Assembly (NCBI RefSeq): GCF_000519085.1
Contig: NZ_KI912577.1
Location: 1,679,331-1,743,330 of the forward strand
From: Methylobacterium sp. 10
GTDB taxonomy: Bacteria; Pseudomonadota; Alphaproteobacteria; Rhizobiales; Beijerinckiaceae
Length of the DNA stretch: 64,000 nucleotides
Reading direction: 5' to 3'
The position numbers were made by a program, and so were the translations under genes. Shown piece by piece: positions 28,415 through 37,742 of this stretch. The notes under the pieces were generated by a model, which saw only the letters and a program-made list of their open reading frames with translations, had not been told where the DNA came from and made no database searches. Positions within the stretch are counted from its first letter, which is position 1. The number at the start of each line of letters is the position of its first letter.

Positions 28415-29015
28415 AGATTCGCTCTACGACGCTCCGTGCTCGCGGAACTGACCATCGTCGATAAGCCGACGTGGCTGCGCAGCGTCCGCTTTGCCAAGGC
28501 ACTTCGGGTACCAAAGCGTAGAGCGAGTCAGGCCCCAATTTCAGCCGCTCATCCGGCGAACCAGTGGAGGGACGCCAGCAATTCCTCCAGTTGCCCAACG
28601 CCGCAGCGGAGCGGCTTGGTCGTCCTGGCTCGAGTGGCCATTCCGCATCAGGGAGCGAAGGAACGCTGGGCCCAGTCTGAAGGTCTCTTGCCTTTCGCCT
28701 CACAACTCAAGCAGTGGTATCGGCGTTCCTGGGTTGTGTTGTGATGATTCGATTTCGCTTCCATCGCTGCGGCAGGCGACGGACAGAATATCTCTACCGA
28801 CGGGCTATCGATGAAAACAATTCACAATAATCTACATATTCTAATCTAGAGGGCGTTATATTTAAAGTTGTGCATTGATATAATTAACATATATAAAACT
28901 TAGAACTTATAGGAATTTATATTAATGATATTGTTGTATAGATTAACAAATTTGACGGCTGATGGATAAGCAAGAATAGAAAATCTACTAGTTTAATGAT
29001 AGGTGGGGGAATCCA
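28415..29015. other. Intergenic region before the large RTX gene
   Basis: About 600 bases without a convincing gene. 28415-28760 has normal high GC and only short overlapping frames that I could not match to any family; it may be degenerate remnant DNA. 28780-29010 is very AT-rich and must contain the promoter of the RTX gene, which begins with GTG 29016 behind AGGTGGGGGA. Confidence 0.5.
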
Positions 29016-31547
29016 GTGAGTTTTATTTACGGCACGACGTATGGCGATTGGCTCGTCGGGCAAGACGAGAACGACCGAATCTACGGGGGGCAGTTCGGCT
29101 CGAACCAAGGGGCTGCCAACGGGGACGATACGATCCAGGGCGGTCTCGGTGACGACATCCTGATGGGTGGCGGCGGGAATGACACCCTTTATGACGGGTA
29201 TTCTTTCGTCTATACAATGAATGGCAGAGATGTGCTTCGCGGGGGCGCCGGAAACGACTCTCTCTATAGCCATTTCGGGATCGATATTCTTGATGGTGGG
29301 GATGGAAACGACACGGCCTCAATCAACCGTTCGACGGCCCAGAATGCCCTGTTTTTCACGATGAGCAGTTCCACCGTCAAGACGGTGCTGGTGGGCGACA
29401 AGACTACCGTGATCGGCGTGGAGAACATCAACCTGACCGGCGGCCGCGGAGACGACTCGTTCACGACGGCGTCGGGAAACGACACGCTCGTTGGAAACGG
29501 CGGCAACGACGTCCTCAATGGAGGCAGCGGTAACGACAGTCTCGACGGTGGCGATGGCTCTGACATCCTGCGGGGTGGCGCCGGCAACGATTCCCTCTAC
29601 GGTGGATATGGAGCCGATACCCTCGAAGGCGGGAATGGAAACGATACCCTCGTCGGCGATGTGTACTCTTACTATGCGAATTACGATTTCGCTTCGGATC
29701 GGCTGTTCGGTGGTAATGGGGATGACATCATCACCAGTTACAGCGGTGCGGACAGGATCGATGGCGGTTCAGGCATAGATAAGGCCGTCATAAATCGCAC
29801 GTCATCCACCGTGAACCTAACCTTCTCCTTCTCGGCTTCGGCCACTCTCATCGGTGATGGGACTGCGGTCGCCAATATTGAGGCCATCACGCTCAGTACC
29901 GGGTCTGGAAACGATCGACTGACGGGGGGCGCCGGCAACGACAGCATCCATGCCGGCGGCGGCACCAATATCGTGAATGGCGGCGCAGGCGATGATACTC
30001 TGACGACTGATGGCGTCGACAGCATTCTTAGTGGTGGGCTAGGCAACGATTACCTCTTTGGTGGTGATAGACGCACCACAATGAATGGCGGCGGTGGTAA
30101 CGATGAGCTGGTCGGAAACTACGGAAACAATGCCCTCGACGGCGGTAGCGGAAACGACAATCTGGATGACGGTAATGATGAGTATAGACTCGCGAGCGGA
30201 ACGGGCGAGGAATACTACCTCAGTGACGTAGGATATACCCCTCCCCACGTCATCATGAGTGACGATCGACTCGGTGGTGGTAGCGGTAACGATATCGTTT
30301 ATAGTGGAAGCGGTTCTGACGTCATCGATGGCGGTGCTGGTATCGATACAGCGATACTTCATCGGTTTTTCGCAAAAACCGACCTGACCTTCGTGATGAA
30401 CTTCACGTCGAATGCAACCAAGATGCATGGCGACGGGACGTCCGTTATCAACGCGGAAGTCTTCGAGATTACCGGTGGACACGGGAACGACCACTTTGCG
30501 ACCTTGGCCGGAAACGACAAGCTCTATGGTCGGTATGGCGCCGACGCGCTCGAGGGTGGGGCCGGGAATGATTACCTGGACGGCGGACTTGGCAACGACG
30601 TGCTGAGAGGTGGCGACGGCAACGACGTTCTCTTCGGCGGCCGTGATCCGACGCCCTATGACTACGACGGCCCAGAGGAGGATGGCGACGACGTTCTGGA
30701 CGGTGGTGCCGGAAACGATATTCTCCTCGGCGGTGCGGGCAATGATATCCTCCGGGGTGGCGCAGGCAACGATCAACTGGATGGTGGCGACGGCACGAAC
30801 ATCCTCGACGGCGGAACCGGCAACGATACGCTGGTCGGGGGGAACTCCGCAGGGTCTGCGGGGAGGGGACAATTGCGGGGCGGTGATGGAAACGACACCA
30901 TCACCAGCAATCAGGGCATCGATGCGATCGATGGTGGGACGGGCAACGATACGCTCGTGCTTGATCGCGCCGGGACCGGGGGGGCGCTGACCTTCGTCAT
31001 GGTCAGCGTCGAGACGTCGACGCAGCTCGGCGGCAGCGGCACGAAGGTCATCAATGTCGAGAACATCCAGCTTTCGGGTGGCGCCGGCAATGACATGTTC
31101 ACGACGCTGGCTGGAACCGACATCCTCCGGGGCGGCGGCGGCAACGATGCGCTCTCGGCGGGTGCCGGGCGTGACACGTTGGATGGCGGATTGGGCACGG
31201 ATGTGCTGACCGGCGGAATCGGGAATGACGTCTTTCGTTTCGCGTCGACGCTCGGTGGCGGAAACATCGATCGCGTCACCGACTTCCTGACGAGACAATC
31301 TGATGCCGTCCATCTCGACAGCGACATCTTCCGCGCGTTCGGAAGCGTGGATACCCCCACGCGCCTGAGCGCCGATATGTTCGTGAATGGCGCAGTCGCC
31401 TTGGATGCCAACGACCGCATCCTGTACGACCGGAGCACCGGCAGCCTGAGCTATGATGCCGATGGCGTCGGGGTTGGTACCGCGGTTCAGTTCGCGACGT
31501 TCGAGAACAAGGCGGCTCTGACGGCGGATTTCATTTTCGTGATCTGA
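29016..31547 (+). CDS. Large RTX (haemolysin-type calcium-binding repeat) protein
   Basis: An 843-residue protein built almost entirely from GGxGxDxUx nonapeptide repeats in several blocks (for example GGSGNDSLDGGDGSDILRGG). The blocks alternate with repeated spacer units of the type ATLIGDGTAVANIEAITL that look like a second internal repeat. Each repeat turn binds Ca2+ outside the cell. The C-terminal 110 residues (DVFRFASTLGGGNIDRVTDF onward) resemble the M10/serralysin-type secretion region used by type I secretion. No catalytic domain is visible, so an adhesin or surface-layer role is likely. Parts of the gene are less GC-rich than the window and the upstream DNA is AT-rich, which may indicate acquisition. 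No type I exporter is adjacent. Confidence 0.92.
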   Translation: MSFIYGTTYGDWLVGQDENDRIYGGQFGSNQGAANGDDTIQGGLGDDILMGGGGNDTLYDGYSFVYTMNGRDVLRGGAGNDSLYSHFGIDILDGGDGNDTASINRSTAQNALFFTMSSSTVKTVLVGDKTTVIGVENINLTGGRGDDSFTTASGNDTLVGNGGNDVLNGGSGNDSLDGGDGSDILRGGAGNDSLYGGYGADTLEGGNGNDTLVGDVYSYYANYDFASDRLFGGNGDDIITSYSGADRIDGGSGIDKAVINRTSSTVNLTFSFSASATLIGDGTAVANIEAITLSTGSGNDRLTGGAGNDSIHAGGGTNIVNGGAGDDTLTTDGVDSILSGGLGNDYLFGGDRRTTMNGGGGNDELVGNYGNNALDGGSGNDNLDDGNDEYRLASGTGEEYYLSDVGYTPPHVIMSDDRLGGGSGNDIVYSGSGSDVIDGGAGIDTAILHRFFAKTDLTFVMNFTSNATKMHGDGTSVINAEVFEITGGHGNDHFATLAGNDKLYGRYGADALEGGAGNDYLDGGLGNDVLRGGDGNDVLFGGRDPTPYDYDGPEEDGDDVLDGGAGNDILLGGAGNDILRGGAGNDQLDGGDGTNILDGGTGNDTLVGGNSAGSAGRGQLRGGDGNDTITSNQGIDAIDGGTGNDTLVLDRAGTGGALTFVMVSVETSTQLGGSGTKVINVENIQLSGGAGNDMFTTLAGTDILRGGGGNDALSAGAGRDTLDGGLGTDVLTGGIGNDVFRFASTLGGGNIDRVTDFLTRQSDAVHLDSDIFRAFGSVDTPTRLSADMFVNGAVALDANDRILYDRSTGSLSYDADGVGVGTAVQFATFENKAALTADFIFVI

Positions 31548-31566
31548 ACGCGCATCCCACGAGAGC

Positions 31567-31595
31567 ATCGTCCCGGACATCCGGTCCGGGACGAT
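31567..31595 (+). terminator. Terminator of the large RTX gene
   Basis: A perfect 12-bp stem, ATCGTCCCGGAC pairing with GTCCGGGACGAT around ATCCG, starts 20 bases after the stop codon. It is followed by TATTC. It lies between convergent genes and may serve both. Confidence 0.7.
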
Positions 31596-31630
31596 TATTC
31601 GGGGCCACGTCGGTCGCAGCGATGATTCCG

Positions 31631-31951
31631 CTACATTGCCTCGAGCCCGGCATACCATTCCGCGTAGGTCGTGTTCGTAACCATGCGGCGATTCTGGTCG
31701 GGGGCGCCGTCCGTCCACCAGACGGGGCCGCGTTCGCCCAGGCCGTGCTTGGCGGCATCGACCGCCGCACGGGCCCGCTTCATTGCGGCCTCATCCTCCC
31801 CACGCTTGGCCTCCTTCACCGCGCGCCGGGCATCCATCAGAGCCTTGACGAGGCGTTCCCGCCTCTCCTCGCCGAGATTCGGATCGGAGCGCCGCCACAG
31901 GCGCCCCTTGACGACGATGTAGCGGCCGTCGGGGGTCTCCAGCACTGGCAT
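31631..31951 (-). CDS. Small hypothetical protein
   Basis: A 106-residue soluble protein I do not recognise by function. The first 25 residues (VLETPDGRYIVVKGRLWRRSDP) look like a short beta unit. Residues 27-75 form a charged Ala/Lys/Arg/Glu helix likely to be a coiled coil. The tail PVWWTDGAPDQNRRMVTNTTYAEWYAGL is rich in aromatic residues. Codon use is normal for the window. It converges on the RTX gene and lies 67 bases past the start of the ABC ATPase unit's 3' end. Confidence 0.65.
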   Translation of the reverse strand: MPVLETPDGRYIVVKGRLWRRSDPNLGEERRERLVKALMDARRAVKEAKRGEDEAAMKRARAAVDAAKHGLGERGPVWWTDGAPDQNRRMVTNTTYAEWYAGLEAM

Positions 31952-32018
31952 CCGGTCTCCGTTCCCTCATCGACGCTCGTCGGCACGGCAACGCGCGGGC
32001 GGGGGGCGGCGTGCCGCG

Positions 32019-32792
32019 TCAGCGGTGCAGGATCGGCGTGCAGACGAAGCGCTCGCTGCCCGGCAGGGGCACGATGGCGACGTCGACGCCGTAGAGGAGG
32101 CGCAGGGTTTCCGGCGTCACTGCCTCTACCGGTCTGCCGAGTGCCAGGAGCCGGCCTTCGTGAAGGAGTGCGACCGTGTCGCAGAGGAAGGCGTGGTCGG
32201 GATCGTGGGTCGAGAGAACGATGCCCATGCCGCGTTCCTTCAGGCGCCGCACCTGGTCGAGGACACGGGCCTGATTGCCGAAATCGAGGCTCGCCGTCGG
32301 CTCGTCCATGACGAGGAAGCGCGGCTCCCCCGCCAGCGCTCGGGCAATGAGGACGAGCTGGCGCTCGCCACCGCTGATCTCGGTATAGCTCCGCTCGGAC
32401 AGATGCCGGATACCGAGGGTGGCGAGAGCCTCGAGGGCGACCGTCTCGTCCGTTTTGCCGGGGGCGGCGAAGGCACCGAGCCGGCTCGCCCGGCCCATCA
32501 GCACCACGTCCTGCACGCGGAAGGGAAAGAAGGCGGCGTGGGCCTGGGGCACGTAGGCGACGCTGCGCGCGAACCGCGCCCGCGACCAGGTCGCCACATC
32601 CTCGCCGTCGAGGGTGATCCGCCCGGCCTTGGCCGGGAGCAGGCCGAGGAGGGTCTTGAACAGGGTGGTCTTGCCGCCGCCATTCGGCCCGAGCAGGCCC
32701 AGCACCTCGCCCGCCTTCAAGGTGAAGCCTATGCCCGCGCCGAGGGGCTTGGCGCCGTAGCCGAAGGCGAGGTCGTGGATGCCCAGACTCAC
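32019..32792 (-). CDS. Metal-chelate ABC transporter ATPase (FecE/BtuD type)
   Basis: A 257-residue ATPase that powers a binding-protein-dependent importer. Walker A GPNGGGKTT, Q-loop YVPQAHAAFF, signature ISGGERQL, Walker B FLVMDEPTASLD and the switch His in LSTHDPDHAF are all intact. The GTG at 32792 overlaps the permease stop (GTGA). It is the last gene of an SBP-permease-ATPase operon. The family imports iron-siderophore, haem, cobalamin or oxyanion metals, and the sequence alone does not choose between them. Confidence 0.93.
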   Translation of the reverse strand: MSLGIHDLAFGYGAKPLGAGIGFTLKAGEVLGLLGPNGGGKTTLFKTLLGLLPAKAGRITLDGEDVATWSRARFARSVAYVPQAHAAFFPFRVQDVVLMGRASRLGAFAAPGKTDETVALEALATLGIRHLSERSYTEISGGERQLVLIARALAGEPRFLVMDEPTASLDFGNQARVLDQVRRLKERGMGIVLSTHDPDHAFLCDTVALLHEGRLLALGRPVEAVTPETLRLLYGVDVAIVPLPGSERFVCTPILHR

Positions 32793-33829
32793 GCCCAGCC
32801 CCGCTTCGCCGTGGCCAGGAGCCAAAGGAAGAACGGCGCGCCGATGAGTGCGGTCAGGATGCCCAGAGGCACCTCGATCGGTGCGACGGTGCGGGCGACG
32901 AGATCCACCGCCAGGAGATAGCCCGCCCCCATCAGGAGGGAGGCCGGCAGCAGGCGGCGGAAATCCGGCCCGACCATCAGCCGCGCCACATGCGGGATTA
33001 GGAGGCCGATCCAGCCGATCACGCCGGTGACGGAGACGGCGGCGGCGGTCACCAGGGTCGCGGCGGCGATGAAGAGCGGGCGCAGCAGGCGCGTCTCCAC
33101 GCCCAGCGCCCGTGCCTCCTCCTCGCCGAGACTCATCAGGTTCATCCGCCATGCGAACAGGATGAGGGGCAGCAGGCCGAGCACCATCGCCGGCAGAACC
33201 GCGCAGACATCGCCGAGGGTGACGGAGGCGAGGCTGCCGAGCAGCCAATAGGTGATGGCGGGCAGCTGGTTGTAGGGGTCGGCGAGCACCTTCAGCAGCG
33301 AGATCGCGGAGCCGAGCACGGCCCCGATGGCGACGCCGGCGAGCACGAGGGTCAGCACCGGATCGTGCCGCCGCACCGCGAGGCCTACCGCGTAGACCGC
33401 GCCCACGGCGAGCAATCCCCCGGCAAAGGCAAGAAGCTGAATCGCACCCACGGGGAGCGAGAGAAAGATGCCGAGCACCGCGCCGAGGCTCGCCCCTGCC
33501 GAGACGCCGAGAATGTCGGGCGAGACCAGGGGATTGCGGAACAGGCCCTGGTAGGTCGAGCCCGCCGCGGCGAGGGCCGCGCCGACGACGAGACTCGCCG
33601 CTACGCGCGGCAGGCGCACCTGCAACACCACGATCTGCGCGGTCGGATCGACGGAGGGAGAGAGCCCGAGCAGCTTCGCCCAGAGGATGCGCGCCACGTC
33701 GGCGACGGGTACGGAGTACTTACCCGTCGCCAGGGAGACGAGAACGAGGAGCAGCAACGTCAGAAGCGGGAGCCCGCCCCGTAGCGCGAGGCGCAGGACG
33801 GGGCGGGCGGCGATGGAGGAGGGTGTCAC
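32789..33829 (-). CDS. Metal-chelate ABC transporter permease (FecCD/BtuC type)
   Basis: A 346-residue permease with about ten membrane helices. Family motifs visible are LPRVAASLVVGAALAAAGSTYQ near residue 80, NPLVSPDILGVSAGASLGA, and GWIGLLIPHVARLMVG near the C-terminus, which holds the ATPase-coupling helix. The GTG at 33829 overlaps the binding-protein stop codon. It forms the inner-membrane channel of the importer with the adjacent ATPase. Confidence 0.93.
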   Translation of the reverse strand: MTPSSIAARPVLRLALRGGLPLLTLLLLVLVSLATGKYSVPVADVARILWAKLLGLSPSVDPTAQIVVLQVRLPRVAASLVVGAALAAAGSTYQGLFRNPLVSPDILGVSAGASLGAVLGIFLSLPVGAIQLLAFAGGLLAVGAVYAVGLAVRRHDPVLTLVLAGVAIGAVLGSAISLLKVLADPYNQLPAITYWLLGSLASVTLGDVCAVLPAMVLGLLPLILFAWRMNLMSLGEEEARALGVETRLLRPLFIAAATLVTAAAVSVTGVIGWIGLLIPHVARLMVGPDFRRLLPASLLMGAGYLLAVDLVARTVAPIEVPLGILTALIGAPFFLWLLATAKRGWA

Positions 33830-34923
33830 GGCCGGGCCGCCTCGGCATCCTTCAGCAGGGTGTCCAGTTGGCCCGCGTCGAGGTCCACATGGTAGAACCG
33901 CTTGTAGAAATCGCGCGCGATCGCATCCATCGGCTCCGGGAACAGGTCGGGATGCAGCAGCCCCGCGAGCCAGCGCAGGCCGATCAGGCGGTTGATCCCC
34001 GGCGGCGAATCGAACCAGCCGAAGGGTAGGCGCGGCGTCTGGTAGACCCGTCCGGCGCGTACGGCGCCGAGCGTGCTCCAGAGCGGATCGGTGGACATGC
34101 CCCGCCGGAAGGCGGGGTCGAGGGTGATGATGGCGTCGGGGTTCCACGCCAGAACCTGTTCCGGAGACACCGTGGTGAGGCCAGAGGCGCCCCCGCTCTC
34201 GGCGACGTTGCGGGCACCGCCCCTGTCGAGGATCTCGGTATTGATCGAGCCGGTGACCCCCGTCTCCAATCCGCGCGGCCCGCGGGCGTAATAGACGCGC
34301 GGCCGCCGGTCGGCGGGGATCGAGTCGATCCGTCCCTTTACCTCGGCGATCATCGCCTCCGCATAGGTGGCGAGGTCCCTGGCCCGCTCAGGCGTGCCGA
34401 TGAGCTCGCCTAGCTTGGCATAGGTCTCGCCCGTCCTGTCGATGGCGCCGTCGAGGAGAATATAGGGAATGCCCGTCTGGGCCTGAACCCGGTCGGCGAG
34501 GGAGACATAAGTCGGCGCCGTGCTGCCCACGTCGATGATGAGATCGGGCTTCATGAGGAGCACGGCCTCCACATTGGCGGTGTTGCCCTTTCCGGTGAGC
34601 CGGCCATAGGCGGGCAGGCCGCGCGTCTTCGGCGTCAGGAAGGCGGCCTCGTCGGGGGAGGGGGCGCGAACCCAGCCGATCATGGTCTCCGGGGCCAGGG
34701 TGTAGAGCAGGACCGAGGCCGGCGGCCCGGCAGCGAGGACGCGTTTCGCGCGCTCCGGCACCTCCACCGTTCGTCCGGCGGCATCGACGAAGGGTCGGGC
34801 AAAAGCTGCCTCCACGGCGACGGCGAGGCCCACGAGAGTGATCGCGACCGCCACGAGCGCCTGCATGGCACGGGACGGAACGTGTTTCCGGGTGGCGGCC
34901 GGCGGGATGAGGCAAAGGATCAT
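33826..34923 (-). CDS. Metal-chelate ABC transporter periplasmic binding protein
   Basis: A 365-residue class III periplasmic binding protein (two lobes joined by a long helix). The N-terminus has a signal sequence (MQALVAVAITLVGLAVAVEAAFA) preceded by 19 extra residues. ATG 34923 is annotated and ATG 34866 is a reasonable alternative. Binding lobes are recognisable from VLAAGPPASVLLYTLAPE and LLMKPDLIIDVG. The motif RVYYARGPRGLETG is typical of a subgroup of iron/oxyanion-binding proteins. It is the first gene of the operon. No TonB receptor is nearby, so uptake across the outer membrane must be encoded elsewhere. The ligand is unknown. Confidence 0.88.
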   Translation of the reverse strand: MILCLIPPAATRKHVPSRAMQALVAVAITLVGLAVAVEAAFARPFVDAAGRTVEVPERAKRVLAAGPPASVLLYTLAPETMIGWVRAPSPDEAAFLTPKTRGLPAYGRLTGKGNTANVEAVLLMKPDLIIDVGSTAPTYVSLADRVQAQTGIPYILLDGAIDRTGETYAKLGELIGTPERARDLATYAEAMIAEVKGRIDSIPADRRPRVYYARGPRGLETGVTGSINTEILDRGGARNVAESGGASGLTTVSPEQVLAWNPDAIITLDPAFRRGMSTDPLWSTLGAVRAGRVYQTPRLPFGWFDSPPGINRLIGLRWLAGLLHPDLFPEPMDAIARDFYKRFYHVDLDAGQLDTLLKDAEAARP

Positions 34924-35226
34924 GGCCCGGATCGTATCACGGTGACGGGCACGGCGCTCCGCGACGGACGCGCCCGGATCGGCGGGGAATCGAGACCGCC
35001 GCGGCCTCTCGTTTGTCATCCGCAAGGGGCTGCTATACAGCCCCGGTCCACCGATCCGCCCGGTGGAGGTGGAGGCTTCGGGACCTGCCGACGTGATGGT
35101 CCGCCATCGTCCCGGTCCGGTGGGGCCGAGGGTGGCAAGCGCCCGATCCGTCATGGATCTGTCACCGCCGGCGGCGAGAGACGGTTGGTCGAGACGCCCC
35201 ATCGAGGCGGCCGAGGAGAGAGCCTG
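34924..35226. other. Divergent intergenic region
   Basis: About 300 bases between the divergent binding-protein gene and UDP-glucose dehydrogenase. I looked for cobalamin- or molybdenum-type riboswitch features and saw none. It must hold two promoters, but none is clear. The dehydrogenase has a good ribosome binding site (GAGGAGAGAGCCTG). Confidence 0.5.
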
Positions 35227-36543
35227 ATGAAGATCGCGATGATCGGCGCGGGGTATGTCGGCCTGGTCTCCGGTGCGTGCTTCGCCGATTTCGGCCACAC
35301 GGTCTGTTGCGTGGACAACGATCCGGCCAAGATCGAAGCGCTCGAACAGGGGCGCATCCCGATCTTCGAGCCGGGTCTTAATACCCTGGTCGCCGACAAC
35401 GTCCGCCAGAACCGCTTGACCTTCGCCACCGACCTGACCAGCGCGGTGGCCGCCGCCGATACGGTGTTCATCGCGGTGGGCACGCCATCCCGGCGGGGCG
35501 ACGGTTTCGCCGATCTCTCCTATGTCTATGCAGCGGCCCGCGACATCGCCGCCGCGCTCACTGGCTATACGGTGGTGGTAACCAAATCCACGGTTCCCGT
35601 CGGCACCGGCGACGAGGTCGAGCGCATCATCCGCGAAGCGCGGCCCGATGCGGATTTCGCCGTGGTGTCGAACCCCGAATTCCTGCGCGAAGGCGCGGCG
35701 ATCGGCGACTTCAAGCGGCCCGACCGCATCGTCATCGGGGCCGACGACGCCCGCGCGGCGAGCGTGATGAACGAGGTCTACCGACCGCTCTATCTCAACC
35801 AGGCGCCGATCCTCGTCACCGGCCGGCGCACCGCCGAGCTGACGAAATACGCCGCCAACGCGTTCCTTGCCACCAAGATCACCTTCATCAACGAGATCGC
35901 CGACCTGTGCGAGCAGGTCGGCGCCAACGTCCAGGAGGTCGCCCGCGGCATCGGCCTCGACAACCGCATCGGCTCGAAGTTCCTGCATGCCGGGCCGGGC
36001 TATGGCGGGTCGTGCTTCCCCAAGGATACCCTGGCGTTGGTGAAGACAGCGCAGGATTGCGGCACGCCGATCCGCCTGGTGGAGGCGGTGGTCGCGGTCA
36101 ACGATCAGCGCAAGCGGGCCATGGCCCGCAAGATCGTCACCGCCTGCGGCGGCTCGGTGCGGGGCAAGACCATCGCGCTCCTCGGCCTCACCTTTAAGCC
36201 GAACACCGACGATATGCGCGACGCGCCGTCCCTGTCCATCGTGGCGGGCCTGCAGGATGCCGGCGCCCGCATCCGTGCCCATGACCCTGAGGGGATGGAG
36301 GGTGCCCGTGCGCTGATGCCGGACATCGCCTATGCCGACGACCCCTATACCTGCGCCGAAGGGGCCGACGCCCTCGTCATCGTCACCGAATGGAACGCCT
36401 TCCGCGCCCTCGACTGGGCGCTCCTCGCCCAGAGCATGGCGGCGCGGGTGGTGGTCGATCTGCGCAACGTCTACCGGGGCGAGGACGTGGCCCGCCACGG
36501 CTTCCACTATGTCGGCATCGGCGTGCCGACGCCGGTGGCGTGA
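35227..36543 (+). CDS. ugd: UDP-glucose 6-dehydrogenase
   Basis: A 438-residue cytosolic enzyme that oxidises UDP-glucose twice with NAD+ to UDP-glucuronate, a precursor of acidic exopolysaccharide and lipopolysaccharide sugars. The N-terminal Rossmann motif is GAGYVGLVSG. The catalytic Cys263 lies in GYGGSCFPKDT. KSTVPVGTGD and the C-terminal FKPNTDDMRDAPS segment complete the family. Start ATG 35227 fits the first residue of the Rossmann strand. The gene stands alone and converges with an RTX gene 13 bases downstream. Confidence 0.96.
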   Translation: MKIAMIGAGYVGLVSGACFADFGHTVCCVDNDPAKIEALEQGRIPIFEPGLNTLVADNVRQNRLTFATDLTSAVAAADTVFIAVGTPSRRGDGFADLSYVYAAARDIAAALTGYTVVVTKSTVPVGTGDEVERIIREARPDADFAVVSNPEFLREGAAIGDFKRPDRIVIGADDARAASVMNEVYRPLYLNQAPILVTGRRTAELTKYAANAFLATKITFINEIADLCEQVGANVQEVARGIGLDNRIGSKFLHAGPGYGGSCFPKDTLALVKTAQDCGTPIRLVEAVVAVNDQRKRAMARKIVTACGGSVRGKTIALLGLTFKPNTDDMRDAPSLSIVAGLQDAGARIRAHDPEGMEGARALMPDIAYADDPYTCAEGADALVIVTEWNAFRALDWALLAQSMAARVVVDLRNVYRGEDVARHGFHYVGIGVPTPVA

Positions 36544-36556
36544 ACCGCCCGCGGGA

Positions 36557-37561
36557 TCAGAGGATGAAGTCGGTCGCCTGAAGGTCGCCGACGACGGACT
36601 TCAACAGGATCTGGAAATCGGCCCGGCCGTTTCCGTCGACGTCGCCTTCGAGGAACGTGGAGCTTCCGGACACCCTCATATGCAGGTCTCCGGCTTGGGC
36701 GAGCGCGGCATTGCCGATGAAGGTGAAGCCCTGGTCGCCTTCGGCACCGGTCACCGCCTGGATCGCGGAGAGGTCGATCCGGTCCTGGCCCAACGCGAAA
36801 TCCGTGATCGTGTCGTAGGTCTTGCCGGCAAGGCTGTCCGAGATGGCCTGGAGGGCGAAGGTGTCGTTGCCGACGCCGCCCGTGAGCGTGTCCTTCCCCG
36901 CGCCGCCGACGAGGATGTCGCCGCCACCGCCACCCTTGAGCTTGTTCGCCGCATCGTTGCCGAGAAGCACGTTGTCGAGCGTGTTCCCGGTGCCGTTGAT
37001 CGCCGCGTTACCCGTCAGGGTCAGGTTCTCGATGAACTGCTTGCCGAGGGAGAACGAGATGGAGGCCTCGACTCGGTCGGTGCCCGACATCGGCCGCTCG
37101 AACACGCGGTCCCTGGCATTGTCGACGATGTAGACGTCGTCGCCACCGCCACCGGTCATCGAATCCGCGCCGGCATAGCCGTCGAGGAGATCCGCGTATT
37201 TCGATCCGGTGAGGGTGTCGTCGCCCGACAGAATCGCCGCCCGAACGCTCCCGGCATCCTGCTCGCGATAATCGAGGGCCTGCTCGGCCGTGATCGCGAG
37301 ACCCTGGATCTCCAGGAGGGGGCTGGCGCCGTAGAACAGGGTGACGCCATTGGTCACGCCCGTGACGGGGTAGGGGGCGGCCTCGTAGGAGAACCCGGAC
37401 CCAACGATGTCGAAGAAGATGTCCTCGCTCAGCGAGGCACGGAAACCCGTCTCGACCTGATGGGAATAGCTGACGTGATCGTCATACGAATAGATGTCGA
37501 TCGTATGCGCATCCAAGGGCAGCGAGGATTTGATCGTAACCACGGACGCGTTCTCCATCAC
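36557..37561 (-). CDS. RTX calcium-binding protein, M10-type C-terminus
   Basis: A 334-residue secreted protein. Residues 1-125 show no repeat; the sequence SVVTIKSSLPLDAHTIDIYSY begins a region of unknown function. Residues 126-250 contain GGxGxDxUx turns (DLLDGYAGADSMTGGGGDDVY and KGGGGGDILVGGAGKDTL). The C-terminal segment DTITDFALGQDRIDLSAIQA through FLEGDVDGNGRADFQILL is the serralysin-type region that normally acts as the type I secretion signal. It has no N-terminal signal peptide, in line with this route. No exporter is adjacent. ATG 37561 and 37558 are both possible starts. Confidence 0.9.
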   Translation of the reverse strand: MMENASVVTIKSSLPLDAHTIDIYSYDDHVSYSHQVETGFRASLSEDIFFDIVGSGFSYEAAPYPVTGVTNGVTLFYGASPLLEIQGLAITAEQALDYREQDAGSVRAAILSGDDTLTGSKYADLLDGYAGADSMTGGGGDDVYIVDNARDRVFERPMSGTDRVEASISFSLGKQFIENLTLTGNAAINGTGNTLDNVLLGNDAANKLKGGGGGDILVGGAGKDTLTGGVGNDTFALQAISDSLAGKTYDTITDFALGQDRIDLSAIQAVTGAEGDQGFTFIGNAALAQAGDLHMRVSGSSTFLEGDVDGNGRADFQILLKSVVGDLQATDFIL

Positions 37562-37567
37562 CGTGTT

Positions 37568-37593
37568 CGCCCGCTCCCCGAGAGGAGCGGGCG
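37568..37593 (-). promoter_or_regulatory. Hairpin immediately upstream of the RTX start codon
   Basis: CGCCCGCTCC and GGAGCGGGCG form a perfect 10-bp stem with a six-base loop, ending seven bases before the start codon. It lies between the CoA-transferase 3' end and the RTX gene. It could end upstream transcription, although no T-run follows, or mask the ribosome binding site. Confidence 0.4.
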
Positions 37594-37742
37594 GTGTCGA
37601 TGATGTGATTGCAACCGAAACCTGAGAAAGGCTTAAGGCCGAGCATCCGCCCTGTGGGCGGAGCGGTCGGTCGCCGCAGCATGACGCTTCAGTTCAGCCC
37701 GAGCGTCCGCCCTCTCCAAGCTTTACCCGGAGGTGGCGTTTC

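Noticed and set aside
28415..28703. A frame resembling the start of an IS5-type transposase (LPDAEWPLEP)
   Set aside because: The similarity stops after about ten residues and no second transposase motif or terminal repeat follows.
29016..31547. A CRISPR-like or tandem DNA repeat array
   Set aside because: The repeats are protein-level RTX nonapeptides with degenerate codons, with no constant spacer or repeat length and no cas genes.
34924..35226. Cobalamin or molybdenum riboswitch in front of the metal-chelate importer
   Set aside because: No conserved core box or plausible pseudoknot pattern was found.
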